Part shown: positions 21,276-31,695 of the stretch, in pieces
Layout of the letters: the number at the start of each line of letters is the position of its first letter
Position numbering within the stretch: position 1 is the stretch's first letter
DNA from: Gautieria morchelliformis
Taxonomy: Eukaryota > Basidiomycota > Agaricomycetes > Gomphales > Gomphaceae
DNA: 64,000 bases
NCBI GenBank assembly: GCA_015179125.1
Contig: WHVA01000228.1
Location: forward strand, 1 to 64,000
Direction: 5' to 3'
The notes under the pieces: model-generated
The model's database searches: none
What the model was told of the DNA's origin: nothing
The model's input: only the letters and a program-made list of their open reading frames with translations
Translations under genes and position numbers: made by a program

Positions 21276-21280
21276 CGTGA

Positions 21281-21487
21281 AGCTGGAAAACGGTCGTGTC
21301 TTCTTGCCGTTGCAATACACGGAAAGCAGTGGCGGAAACGAGCGCAATTCTAGGAGCTTCGAGGGACGGAGGTGCTAAAGCGGGACCGGAGTGTGGAACT
21401 GAATCCACGAGCGGAGTTGCCGAAGAGGCCTGAGCCATCTTTGCGGATGACGTCGGAATAGACGGAAGTTGATCCGGGGTACGGAAC
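21281..21487. other. Unassigned sequence between NLR remnant and copia element 1
   Basis: About 200 bases are rich in CGGAA-type words, reminiscent of the gypsy-1 LTR but without a clear alignment. I see no gene. Confidence 0.3.
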
Positions 21488-21945
21488 TGTTAGCAACTTG
21501 GGGTTATGGCAGGGAAGGTTCGGTAGAGTTCTAGAATCAAATACACTCTCTCAGTGAATTTATTGTCACTGTTATATTAATACAATACCTAGAATCAAAT
21601 ACACTACATGATTTTCAGTCAACATGCTATGTAAATATGAAAGATACTACTCGCCTCTCTCAGTGAATTTATTGTCACTGGGAGAGGAGTACTACTCTGT
21701 CTCAGAATGCATATACGTGCACCCGGCCCTTTAGCGCCAAAGGGCTCGCGCGTCGAAGTCATTTCAAACTCCGCTGGGTGCAGCCGCTTGTGAAAATAGA
21801 AATAACAGAATGAAATGGAGAGGTAGAGAGTGACTGGAAAATTTCGAAAATAAGCAGAGAAGTGAATGCATGGTACAAGAACAATGTACAACAAATCGAA
21901 TATATTATGCTTGATTGTGGTGCAGGAGCTTGTATGCACCCAACA
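21488..21945 (-). repeat. 3' LTR of copia element 1
   Basis: It is 458 bp. It aligns with 26271-26640 but contains an extra block in which CTCTCTCAGTGAATTTATTG occurs twice (near 21546 and 21655), making this copy about 90 bp longer. A purine-rich tract (minus strand, just inside at 21946-21960) fits a polypurine tract. Confidence 0.85.
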
Positions 21946-22256
21946 CACCCCCTCAAGCTTAATATATTCCGATTCTCTCGTTGAGGATTCTCACTCTAGG
22001 ACTAGGAAGTCCTTTAGTGAGAAGATCGGCTAGCATGTGTTCCGTTGGTAGGTACACAAGCTTAATTTCTTCATCTTCGACTATATCTTGGATGAAATAT
22101 AATCTAATGTCGAAATGCTTGGTCCTCGTGTGTTGTTGAGTGCCATAGACAATAGCAATGGCTGATTGATTGTCTGAATAAAGTTTGATGGGACAATTCA
22201 GCGGTTGGAATACTTCATAAATAAAGTGGTGCATCCATAAGACTTCTTTGCTCACC
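21946..22256 (-). CDS. RNase H C-terminal piece, copia element 1
   Basis: The minus strand reads SKEVLWMHHFIYEVFQPLN, LYSDNQSAIAIVYG, KHFDIRLYFIQD and TEHMLADLLTKGLPSP. This is the well-known end of Ty1/copia RNase H. It is adjacent to the 3' LTR as expected. Confidence 0.85.
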
Positions 22257-23354
22257 CTGTCTACAGTCGTAGCGAAACAGCTCGCAGCACTTGACAACGT
22301 AACGTGCAAGATAGCGCGGAAGGGCTGTCTAAGTTTCGACGGTCCCTTCGCCAACAGCACAGAAAGTAGTTCGTAGGCTAAGGTAACGAAGATGAAGTAT
22401 AAGAACTCACCAGTGATGCCTAAGTCCTTGGCTGGTCGAAGATAGAAATCTTCAAGGAGAGGCTCAAGACGATGATCACAGCGAGGTCAAGTTTGCACAA
22501 GATGGACGACGTATGATAATTGAACTGGGGAATATACATGCGAATGTAAACTACTTATATCGAATGCTCGTAAGGTATCAGCGAATAGGAAAGAGGCCGT
22601 CACAAGTCAGGGTTGGATAGGGGTGCGCAGTCATGGTACTAAGGAGATGGAATAAACATACAATAGAGTGAGGGAAGAATGCAAACATGAAACGACGGAG
22701 AGTAAAAGGGGGCGAAGGCACTTATGGACAAAACCATGTCTTGGGACCCGCATACATGCTACCCTGCACGGACCCTTGGTCTACTGGGTTAATTCCGCAC
22801 GGCCTATGGAGGGTGTGTCCTGCCAACATGCTTCGACCATACGAACGTCCAATGGGGTTGGATTAAGAAGGCGATGGGGTTAATGATGAACCATCATGCC
22901 GAGTGAACGGTATCGATCGTGTTTTTGATGGTGTGCCTGCTGGCGAATGATGCGAGCAGCGAATATCCGTTCGGCGAAATGCAAGGAAGGGAAAAAAGGG
23001 GTGACATAGGGGAGGAGAGGTCAAGGTGGAGGGAGAAACCGAGCGAACACTGAGGAGGAGTAGCGAAAGGGGAAATGGGGGTACCAATGTGCTGGAAATG
23101 CACAGGTCATGGCAATCCAACTATTCGAACACCATCGGAAGAGGGTTGAGCAGAGGAGGTGGTAGGCCCAGTGCTGACTGCCGAACCAGTCCCAGGACAT
23201 CGATTGTGCATTTGGCGGCGCGGCTATGGTAGTTGGCGCGAACAGCGAGAGTTGGTTACCGAACATAACAATGGTGATCGGAACGAACACGAAGGTGGGG
23301 TGAGAAAATAGGAAAATTAAGCTTCTGAGTATGAGAGATAAATGCGTCATGACA
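22257..23354 (-). repeat. LTR fragment of family 2 inside copia element 1
   Basis: On the minus strand it begins TGTCATGACG at 23354 and follows the solo LTR 15568-16594 for most of its length, with an extra block. It ends at the GGGTGAGC stretch, about 140 bases short of the true LTR end. Both flanks are copia element 1, but the intervening copia sequence is missing. The fragment therefore arrived by rearrangement, or its insertion was followed by deletion. Confidence 0.75.
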
Positions 23355-24240
23355 CCATCCTCGATCTATGTGTAATGCGTTCACCTTCTGGATTGCGTTT
23401 CCAGAGGAATACCCATCTATTTCCGACAATATTTGCCCCAGGAGGTGGTTTAACCACTTCCCATACACCTTTGTCGAGTAGCACCTTGTACTCTTTATCC
23501 ATCGATGCTTTCCACATAGGATCATTTAAGGCTTCATCTGCTTTGCTATGCTCAGTCTGATTCAAATCTGGCAGCACTTTATCTTTATTTTGATCAGAGG
23601 TCGAAAGTGTACTGATGGCAAGGTTATAATCACTGATGCCGTCAGTTTCAGAGGATAAATCTTGTTCAAATAATTTGTCTTGATGGTCCTCAATGTCCTC
23701 GTAAGCTAGTGTAGTGATGTCTGCACCAGCATGTCTCTTAGCTTGAGATCTTGTTACGGGACCACGTGGGGCCGGCCGCTCCTGCTGCTGACGGATCCTC
23801 TCGCTTCTCCTTGTTGAAGCAGCTTCTTTAGGTCTGACATCAACAGTCTGACTGGGTTGCAGCTCTTCAAGACGTTCCTCTGATTCATTATCGTCAATTT
23901 CCTCGATCTTTGCCTCCTCGCTGACTAAGCGACTAGGCATAGGTGCTGGCGCTGAAATTGCCTGTATCACCTTTCTGGACGTAGGTAGCTGTGACTCTTC
24001 AATAGAAATGATTGGAGCTTTGCCCCCCTTCATCTCTGAGTCAAATATAACATTCCGCTCGACAGAAACCTTCTGAGAGGCAGGCCAGTAGATGCAGTGA
24101 CCATGGCTCTGTCCAGAGATTCCGATCCACCGAGCTCTTTTGGCACGGGCTGCTAGTTTGTTTCCCCCTTTGACTTTAACGTAGACTTCAATTCCCCACA
24201 CGTGTATGCCCTTCAGGTTCGGTTTCTTGTGATGGATCAT
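23355..24240 (-). CDS. Integrase C-terminal and linker region, copia element 1
   Basis: Motifs include IHHKKPNLKGIHVWG, AKRARWIGISGQSHGHCIY and KVSVERNVIF. A proline/serine/glutamate-rich linker follows with SERIRQQQERPAPRGP. The frame ends at the start of the reverse transcriptase with NIVGNRWVFLWKRN. This is the ordinary order between integrase and reverse transcriptase in copia elements. Confidence 0.85.
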
Positions 24241-25376
24241 TTCAAAAGGGGTTTGTCTGGCAAAGCTCTTGTGTGCGTCCTATTCCTAAGATAGTTGGCA
24301 TGCAAAATTGCATGCCCCCATAAAGTCTTAGGAAGACTTGATTCCAATAGCATGGCACAAGCTCTTTCAACTAGAGTTCGGTTTAGACGTTCAGCAACAC
24401 CATTTGACTCTGGGGTGTCGTGCACGGTTAACCGATGCTTCGTGCCTTGCTTGGCTAAATGCTGTTCGAATTCTGAGCTGGTGTATTCACCCCCTCTGTC
24501 GGAAACAAGTGCTTTGATGTGCACGTTCCTCTGTCGAAGCATCAAGGCCTCATAGAGTTTGTATTTTGAAAATGCTTCCGATTTGTTTGCCATCAAATAG
24601 ATAACCGATTCCCTTGAATAGTCGTCGATGAAAGACACATAATAAGATTTCTTGTCAATTGTGGAGTGTGTCGCTGGTCCCCAGACATCAGAATAAATTC
24701 TGTCACCGAATTTTGAAGACCGGCTTCTGGGTTCCTGAGGAAGTGATTTGCGTGCAATCTTCGCCTGAATGCACACATCGCAAACAACCTTATCACCTTT
24801 TGAGCTCAATTCAATTCCTAATATCATGCCACAGTTGAGCAAATGCTGTAGGGACTTTTGTGAAATGTGCCCCATTTTCTGATGTATCTCCATGGCTGAT
24901 GCGCATATATGCGCTTCGGCACTTGTGTGTTGTAAGTCAAATCGATATAAGCGATTCAGCTTCGGTGCTTGCATCAATATCCTGCCTTTACGATTGGATA
25001 TTGTGCATTTCTGATCGGCTATTTGAGTGTTATAGCCTGCATCATCGCACCGGCCGATTGAGATCAGGGTGACAGCCATTTTTGGCGCATAGAACGTATC
25101 CTTCAATGTAATCTTCACAGTCTTATCTCCAATTGTATTAGATAGCACGAGTGAGCCTGAACCGAAGGCATCAAAAGTGCCTTTGTTGGCTGCACGAATT
25201 GTGCGTGGCTGTGAGAATGGACTGTAATCCCTCAGTAAATTCTTGTGAGGGGTCATATGTGCGGTCGTTCCAGTGTCGAGGATAACAACGGTGTCCAAGG
25301 ATAGACTACTCAAATTGGAGCAGTCGAAATTGGAAAAAGCGGCTGGACTGCCACTCTCATCCTCCTCAGAAGACAC
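24237..25376 (-). CDS. Protease and integrase core, copia element 1
   Basis: The protease active site is ILDTGTTAHMTPH near 25275. A GAG-pre-integrase zinc finger follows (HQKMGHIS ... CDVCIQAK). The integrase core has YSDVWGP, SDRGGEYTS and ESNGVAERLNRTLVE, which carry the D, D and E positions. It belongs to the polyprotein downstream of gag. Confidence 0.88.
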   Translation of the reverse strand: MSSEEDESGSPAAFSNFDCSNLSSLSLDTVVILDTGTTAHMTPHKNLLRDYSPFSQPRTIRAANKGTFDAFGSGSLVLSNTIGDKTVKITLKDTFYAPKMAVTLISIGRCDDAGYNTQIADQKCTISNRKGRILMQAPKLNRLYRFDLQHTSAEAHICASAMEIHQKMGHISQKSLQHLLNCGMILGIELSSKGDKVVCDVCIQAKIARKSLPQEPRSRSSKFGDRIYSDVWGPATHSTIDKKSYYVSFIDDYSRESVIYLMANKSEAFSKYKLYEALMLRQRNVHIKALVSDRGGEYTSSEFEQHLAKQGTKHRLTVHDTPESNGVAERLNRTLVERACAMLLESSLPKTLWGHAILHANYLRNRTHTRALPDKPLLK

Positions 25377-25448
25377 TTCTTCGGCAACATTCGCCTTGGC
25401 TTTGCCCTTCTTCTTTTTGGCTTTAGCTTTCTTTTTCTGACGTGGCCC

Positions 25449-26264
25449 CTAGCCTTCTTTACCACCTCCTTTAGCCCAGCAACTCTCGATAGCATGTCCA
25501 GGCTTGTGGCAATTAGTGCATGTAGGCACCTTCGGGTCTTTCCGGCCCTTCTTCCCTTTGGTAGATGAACCAATAAATGCCTGCTCTTCTTGTGAAATAT
25601 TAAGGGTCTTTCTCCTGTCATATTGAGCCTTTAGTACTCTGATAATATCATCAGGCACTAAGGGCATTCCACATTCTTCGAGCGACGTGGTAAGGGCATT
25701 CATAACTGCCTCATAGGCGGGTGGAAGTGACGCAAGGATGATATCCATGAACTCTCCTTCAGAAATTCTGGCTCCCATCTCATTAAGACGAGCATAGAGG
25801 TCTTGGGCCTTGTCCAAGTGATCTCTCAAGTCTCCATCCTCAGGACACCTCATACTGCGAAGTTGTCTCTGTAGGTTGGTGAGGACCATCTTGGGCTTTT
25901 TGGTCATCTCATTGACCAATGCATCCCAGACTTCTTTTGCTGTATGCTTCTTCTGTAGCATCAGAGCTAGTGACACTGACACTGAGACGATTATTTGGGT
26001 TTTTGCCTGTCCTTCTCTGGCAAGATACTTCTCCAGCTTCTCCTCAGCCTTCTCTATCTGAATTTCCTCATCTTCTGTAAGAATATGGCCTGGGGGCATG
26101 ACTGGAGGATCAGGAGGTCAAATGGCTCTCCCTTCTATATGCCTGAGTAGATTTTTGGACTCAAAATAACTTGTGAGAGTAGCTCGCCACAGAGTCCAAT
26201 TACTTCCATCTGTTGCAAGCTTCTCCACACCCAAAATCTTCTGTGAAGTGTCTGCGGGGCCCAT
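25449..26264 (-). CDS. Gag region, copia element 1
   Basis: This is a copia-type Gag (UBN2-like) with TKKPKMVLTNLQRQL, LDKAQDLYARLNEMG and LPPAYEAVMNALT, ending in a CCHC knuckle CTNCHKPGHAIESC. The likely ATG is at 26264-26262, only six bases inside the 5' LTR, and it overlaps the putative primer binding site. Confidence 0.82.
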
Positions 26265-26270
26265 AACCCT

Positions 26271-26640
26271 TGTTAGCAACTCGGGGTTATGGCAGAGAAG
26301 GTTCGGTAGAGCTCTAGAATCAAATTCACTCTCTCAGTGAATTTATTGTCACTGGGAGAGGAGTACTATTCTGTCTCAGAATGCATATACGGGCACCCGT
26401 CCCTTTAGCGCTCAAGAGCTCGCGCGTCGAAGTCATTTCAAACACCGCTGGGTGCAGCCGCTGATGAAAATAGAAATAACAAAGTGAAATGGAGAGATAG
26501 GGAGTGACTGGAAATTTTCGAAAATAATCAGAGAAGTGAATGCATGGTACAAGAACAATGTGAGAAGAGATTGAAACACTATACAATAAATCGAATACAT
26601 TATGCTTGATTTTGGTGCAGGAGCATAAATGCACCCAACA
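26271..26640 (-). repeat. 5' LTR of copia element 1
   Basis: This 370-bp stretch aligns with 21488-21945 and ends TGCACCCAACA on the plus strand. Directly inside it the minus strand reads AGGGTTATGGGCCC, which matches the complement of an initiator tRNA-Met anticodon arm, a primer type used by copia-like elements. Confidence 0.85.
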
Positions 26641-26700
26641 GTTATAGGGTTTTTTGTTTGTGTTTTTGGGTCGTGGTGGTAGGTGTGAGAAAATCCCCAG
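26641..26700 (-). repeat. Possible remnant of a LINE 5' end
   Basis: On the minus strand this reads TTTTCTCACACCTACCACC and then a run with AACCC, resembling the first ~60 bases of LINE A at 51560-51620 (TTTCTCACGCCTACCCTCACC). The match is short and degenerate. Confidence 0.35.
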
Positions 26701-29064
26701 CGGGCTCCTTTAGCGACGTGCCCAACGACTAACACTGGTGGCGGGGAACATAACCAGCCGACGGCTCACGCCGGGGTGCTTGTGAACGTCATCACGCACA
26801 ATGGCAACGTCGATAGTAATTCACCGCCCAAGATGCTCACCACATTGACTGGTAGCGATTCACCCCCCACTTCTTGCAAAGCAACACCGACATCCGTCAG
26901 CAAACACACCACCGCACATCCTTCTGTAGCACGCCTCCCTGTATTTTAACAACCGTTATCACTCCGTACTGCTGGCCACCACCTCAGACCATCACCCGCC
27001 GTCGTTTGCCCTCACACCCCGCTCGACCTCACTGCGTCGCTCATTGGGTAGGTGTTTTCCGCAATGGAAAGTAGGGCAGATCGTTGCTTGCCAAAGCACA
27101 ATGAGTGCTGACGTATTCCCCCCGCTGTTTTCCACTGCACCCAACTCGCTTGTTTGTGTCCCACTGGTATAATAGTCAGATTTCGCCTCGGCTGTTGGAT
27201 CATTAATAAAAGGGTTTAACATGAAAACCTGAAAATATTGCATAGGGGTTATTCAGTCGCTGTTGGTGTAAATATATGAGTGTCAAGCATCACTGTACAC
27301 TATGTAAATAACAATGGCAAGCAACTCAGTCTCCCTTCCCACACATGCATGCAGCGACTCATGTGTCAATCCATGCATTGTGACTGGAAATGTCTCTATC
27401 CCTGCATTGTGTATTTGACTTGCAGTGTGTCAATTACCGTACTGTGTCAATGCATGCGCTGTGGATTCCTACAGTGCAACTCGAATATCCCGCATGAAGA
27501 TCTGTTCGAATCGCTTTAGATCTCACCGCTCAGCAACTGTCTATGACAAAGTAGAACTAACTCCGTGAGAACCTATGCAGAGATCCCAGCTATGAAGGAG
27601 GGTCGGTGCAGCAGCCGTACCGTTCATAAATGGCACAAATCGCAAGCCGCTACAGTATCGGCTGAGCAAGTGGCTGGCCTCCGACACGTATCACATGATA
27701 TATGAAGCCGAAATAGTGGGACTACTGTACTACAGGAATTTAACTGCCTAGAGGATGACTGAATAAGTAGGCAATCAAGCGCCATCAAAACACTCAGCAG
27801 CCTCAAAAGCGGCCCGGGACAGTACCTCAGGCCTCACCGATCACTTTCTCGACCAAATGCAGGTCACGAAAACAGCATTAGGGTGTACTTCTGGTTGTTT
27901 ATTGGGTCCCAGGCCACAATCAACCAAAGGGATTGAAGTTGCGGACAAGTTTAGTATATTTGGTAGCAACTCATCTACAGTATTGACACCTATGAACTAG
28001 GTCCAACTGCAATCTATTTTGATTTTTCAGTCTCGTCACACCCTAAATACTTTTATTACACGGCTCTACTGATGCATAATAACCCTCCCATCACTTAAGC
28101 CCACGACGTCGACGAAAGACACCACATCCGATTGGCGGGTTCATATTCACACATATGTGTGGGATTTGACTCCCAAAGAATAAGACTGAAGGGTTGGAAA
28201 CTCTAAAACCCTTAAATGTGCGTCATCTGCAAGTATCTGGGGACCAGCTAAGAAGTGGCGGAGTTGGGTGATCATGCACTGCATGTACGTGGCTGGTCGA
28301 GAGCATTTCTGGCGAAACACCTCATTTCTAGCAAATAATTTTCCTTTTTTTTTTTTTTTTTTTTTTCTTTTTTTTTGAGGGGACAGCATGACAGGGCTGC
28401 TATATATGAATGCAAAATATGCCAGCAGCAAAAGAATTTTGCTTCAGGAGATCATCGAACACTCACATTGGTTGCGTCATGCCTTCATCGAATTCTCGGG
28501 AGTAATACGATAAACCTCTACAATGGACGATGTGCGTTGACTCCCACAATTGAAGCTTCTCGGAATCCGGATGGGAACCTAATTTAGTTGGCTGGCACAG
28601 GTATCGATAATTATTTGCAGCACTGCGCTGGCGCAAGGATATTTTTGCTTGGGAGTTCCAAGGTCCGTGCTGGGTGGTCGCGCATCACGTTTCTTATCAG
28701 TAGCAGAGGTTTCTGAATTCCAGGAAGTCGAGTGCAGGGCCCGGCGGTTCATAGGTAATGTTGAAGCTTGGAGACAATACACGGGGTGCAGCAAGACGCC
28801 TTTGACGGAATGATGAGGAGAATACTGGATAATGGGTTCAATAAACAAGCTGTCACGAATGTCGAGAGCAAGCGGCCATGTCAAATTAATGATACACGTC
28901 ACTGCGTTGCCGCTTGCATAAGCACTGGGTTATCAACATTTTCTCCAACTCAGCTGAAATGAGCCTAGATCTTCTCTGGTGGTTGCCACCTTGCTGAGAG
29001 TTTGCAGGCTTTTGCATCGATGGGACCCTAACTGACCTGATATATTCCAGTAAAAGACAAACTC
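26701..29064. other. Sequence without recognisable genes
   Basis: Frames here are short and show no known domain. About 27290-27475 holds loosely repeated TGTGTCAAT and CATGCATTGTG words. 28341-28378 is a poly(T) run with one C. The sequence is probably old, decayed transposon or intergenic DNA. Confidence 0.4.
28341..28378 (-). repeat. Poly(A)/poly(T) tract
   Basis: About 30 T on the plus strand are interrupted by a single C, equal to a poly(A) tail on the minus strand. The T-run/C/T-run shape resembles the tail of LINE A at 45138-45174. The neighbouring sequence does not match the LINE A 3' end, so the source is unknown. Confidence 0.5.
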
Positions 29065-29294
29065 GTGCGTAGTACGTTAGTGAACAGCCTCAGCTCAAAA
29101 AGGAAACTTGTCCACAAGCACCCACAAAGGGTCGGTTGGACAGAACATGAAAAGGAGTAGTAATACAGCCTCGAAAAAATCAAAGAAAATTGTGAAAGGC
29201 ATAGAATGAATGTCAGCATAGTTTCAGGTCAAAATCGAGAGAAAGAACAACAGAAATGTTAGGTTTGGAGTCTGGTGCATATATGCACCCAACA
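29065..29294 (-). repeat. 3' LTR fragment of copia element 2
   Basis: It matches the right ~225 bases of the 545-bp LTR at 43167-43711 and ends TGCACCCAACA. The remaining part of the LTR is absent, and the sequence left of it is unrelated. Confidence 0.82.
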
Positions 29295-29436
29295 CACCCC
29301 CTCAAACCTAATATATACTGAGTTTTTCGTTGAGCATTTCGACCTGTGGATTTGGTAACCCTTTTGTGAGGATATCTGCCAACATTTGGTCTGTTGGCAA
29401 ATATTCAATTGTAACTTCTTGATTTTCGATTGTATC

Positions 29437-30651
29437 TCAAATGAAATACAAACGAATATCGAAATGCTTCATCCTAGCATGTTGTTGATTGCCATAGGCA
29501 ATCGTAATGGCAGACTGATTGTCTGAAAAGATTTTGACTGGTGAATTCAGTGGTTGGAATATTTCAGAGATGAGATGGCGCATCCATAGAGCCTCCTTGC
29601 TCGCATGAGTTAAGGCAATGAATTCGGCTTCAGTTGATGAGAGGGCTACAATGGATTGCTTCTGGCAACTCCATGATACAGTCCCTCCATCAACCTGAAA
29701 GATATAAGCCAAATAAGAATGCCTATGCTCTTGCGAAGCCCAATCAGCATTTGCATAACTAACCAGTCCTTCTCGATTCTTTCCAAGTGTTAACTTGTAG
29801 TCTTTCGTAGTCTTCAAATATTTAAAGACTCGTTTGACTGCACTCCAGTGTGTGCCACCTGGACTTTCAAGGAATTGAGATAGTAGTGACACTGCAAATG
29901 CAATGTCTGGTCGAGTGGCTACTGCTGCCCACATGAGTGATCCGATTGCTTGCCTATATGGCATCTTTGCCATGGCATTCTTTCCTTGCTCAGTTTGAGG
30001 GCATTGGTCTTTTGATAGCTTTAGATTCGGGTCCAGAGGTGTACGACATGGTTTGGCGTCTTCTAGATTGAAGCGCTTGAGGATTTTCTCAATGTATGCA
30101 GGTTGAGAAATCAATATCGTCTTGTTTTCCCAGTCTCTCTCAATTTTAAGATTGAGTAACCAGTGTATCTCGCCCAGATCTTTCATACTAAAGATTTGTT
30201 TGAGACTATCTTTTACTCCATCGAGAGTCAATTGGTTTTCAGCAGTGATGGTCAGGTCATCAACTGCTGTCACAATGATTGCATGGCCTCTGGCATCTCG
30301 TCTATAAAACACAGCTGCATCAGAAGCTGATTTCGTGAATCCTAGCTTCATAAATTCGCTGCTTAGACATTTATACCATTCCCTTCCAGATTGCTTTAGC
30401 CCGTATAGGGCTTTCTTGAGCAGGAGCACCTCGTCTGTATTCTCACTCTCATATCCATACGGCTGCTTCATATAGATAGGTTCGGGCAGTGTCGCATTGA
30501 GATAAGCATAATCTATGTCCATTTGATGTATAGGCCAATCGTTTCTGGCTGCAATTGCGCATATGACCCGTAAGGAGCTGAGTCGTGCAACAGGAGAGTA
30601 GGTTTCGTCATAATCGACTCCAAAGCTTTGTGTGAAGCCTTGGGCGACCAT
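29437..30651 (-). CDS. Reverse transcriptase-RNase H, copia element 2
   Basis: The 404-codon frame starts AQGFTQSFGVDYDETYSPV. It has MDIDYAYLNATLPEPIYMKQP and VDDLTI (the copia form of the catalytic YVDD box, near 30250). The RNase H runs from SYANADWASQEHRHSYL through ALSSTEAEFIALTHASKEA to KHFDIRLYFI. This is the complete core order of a Ty1/copia reverse transcriptase. Confidence 0.92.
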   Translation of the reverse strand: MVAQGFTQSFGVDYDETYSPVARLSSLRVICAIAARNDWPIHQMDIDYAYLNATLPEPIYMKQPYGYESENTDEVLLLKKALYGLKQSGREWYKCLSSEFMKLGFTKSASDAAVFYRRDARGHAIIVTAVDDLTITAENQLTLDGVKDSLKQIFSMKDLGEIHWLLNLKIERDWENKTILISQPAYIEKILKRFNLEDAKPCRTPLDPNLKLSKDQCPQTEQGKNAMAKMPYRQAIGSLMWAAVATRPDIAFAVSLLSQFLESPGGTHWSAVKRVFKYLKTTKDYKLTLGKNREGLVSYANADWASQEHRHSYLAYIFQVDGGTVSWSCQKQSIVALSSTEAEFIALTHASKEALWMRHLISEIFQPLNSPVKIFSDNQSAITIAYGNQQHARMKHFDIRLYFI

Positions 30652-30970
30652 CCGTGATTTAGGTGTGATGGGATTTCCTTGAGGATCACGTTTCCAGAGG
30701 AAAACCCATCGGTTACCTACAATATTGGCGCCTGACGGTGGTTTGACTACTTCCCATATGTTCTTGTCGATTAGAGCATTATACTCTATTGGGTCATTTA
30801 ATGCTTCATCTGCATTCGCTGGTTCAACCAGATTTCGATTATATACCGCTGCAAGATAGTCCTCATCAGTGGTAGATGTCGCGCTGACAGCATAATCATT
30901 AGTATTGATGCTGCTGCCTTCAGAGGTTGAATCTTGTTCAAGAACATCTTGAATATCCCCAAAATGATCC

Positions 30971-31695
30971 TCATAAGCTAGCGTAGTTACATATTCTCTG
31001 GCTTGTTTTACTAGATTGAGATCTAGTCATGGGACCACGTGAGGTTGGCTGCACTTGTTGGAGGCGAATCCTTTCGCTTCTCCTGGGTAATTGAGCTTCT
31101 GGGACTCTCTCAATAACCCTTTGATCAGGTTGCAGCTCTTCAAGCTTTTCCTCTGGAGCAACTTCTATAATCCTTTCGACTTCGCCTTCTTCAGTTAAAA
31201 TAGGCGCTGGCTTAAGCGCTGGTGCCACTGATGGTAGCGGTTTGGCCTGTCTGGGCATAGATAGGGCAGGCTCTTCAGTGGAAATGATTGGGACTAACTC
31301 AGGTTTAGTCCCTTCAATGAATAGAACATTTCTCTCCACCGAGACCTTGTGTGAATCTGGCCAATAAATGCAATGGCCGTTGCTCTGTCCTGGGAAGCCT
31401 AGCCATCTGGCTTTCTTGGCTCGAGGTAACAGTTTGTCTCCCTGTTTTATCTTCACATACACCTCTTCTCCCCAGGTATGAATATCCCGGAGATCAGGTT
31501 TCACCTGATGAATCATCTCATAGGGAGTTTTGTCTGGTAGAGCTCTTGTATGCGTCCGATTCTTGATATAATTGGCTTGTTGAATCGCATATCCCCAAAG
31601 ATTCTTGGGTAAACTCGATTCAAATATCATGGCACGAGTTCTCTCAACGAGAGTACGATTTAAGCGTTCTGCAACACCATTGGATTCTGGGGTGT
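30971..31695 (-). CDS. Integrase C-terminal region, copia element 2
   Basis: It reads FESSLPKNLWGYAIQQANYI, KTPYEMIHQVKPDL and AKKARWLGFPGQSNGHCIYW, then a linker with RSERIRLQQVQPTSRGP. Its upstream part was separated by gypsy element 3 at 31695/41348. Confidence 0.85.

Larger units (their letters stand above)
17030..21280 (+). pseudogene. NLR gene (C2-like, NACHT, WD40), decayed and split by a solo LTR
   Basis: The order is that of a common basidiomycete intracellular sensor family: an N-terminal C2-like fold, a helical spacer, a NACHT nucleotide-binding domain, a helical region and a C-terminal WD40 propeller. Members are thought to act in non-self recognition or programmed cell death; that role is inferred from the family. 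The frame is broken by several stops and shifts outside the solo LTR, for example the stop after FDRNHPAE near 18628, a stop near 20109 and a frame change near 20876 in the first WD40 repeat. The 3' end stops within the fourth WD40 repeat at about 21275, where unrelated sequence begins. It is not functional as it stands. Confidence 0.85.
21488..26640 (-). mobile_element. Ty1/copia element 1 (LTR retrotransposon, heavily broken)
   Basis: LTR-like ends lie at 21488-21945 (3') and 26271-26640 (5'). On the minus strand they read TGTTGGGTGCA...GCTAACA. Internal parts in copia order are gag, protease, integrase and the start of reverse transcriptase; then, after a foreign LTR fragment, only the tail of RNase H. 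Most of the reverse transcriptase has been replaced by solo-LTR-family-2 sequence. I count roughly four breaks plus this replacement. No matching target duplication is seen outside the LTRs (GGAAC left, GTTAT right). Confidence 0.88.
29065..31695 (-). mobile_element. Ty1/copia element 2, 3' half
   Basis: This contains part of the 3' LTR (about 29065-29294), a polypurine-like tract (29295-29310), reverse transcriptase-RNase H (29437-30651) and the integrase end (30971-31630). The other half lies at 41348-43711 beyond gypsy element 3, which is inserted in the integrase region. The overlapping parts of the two LTRs differ at about six of 225 positions by eye. It is broken in about two or three places besides the insertion, and its 3' LTR is incomplete. 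Confidence 0.88.
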
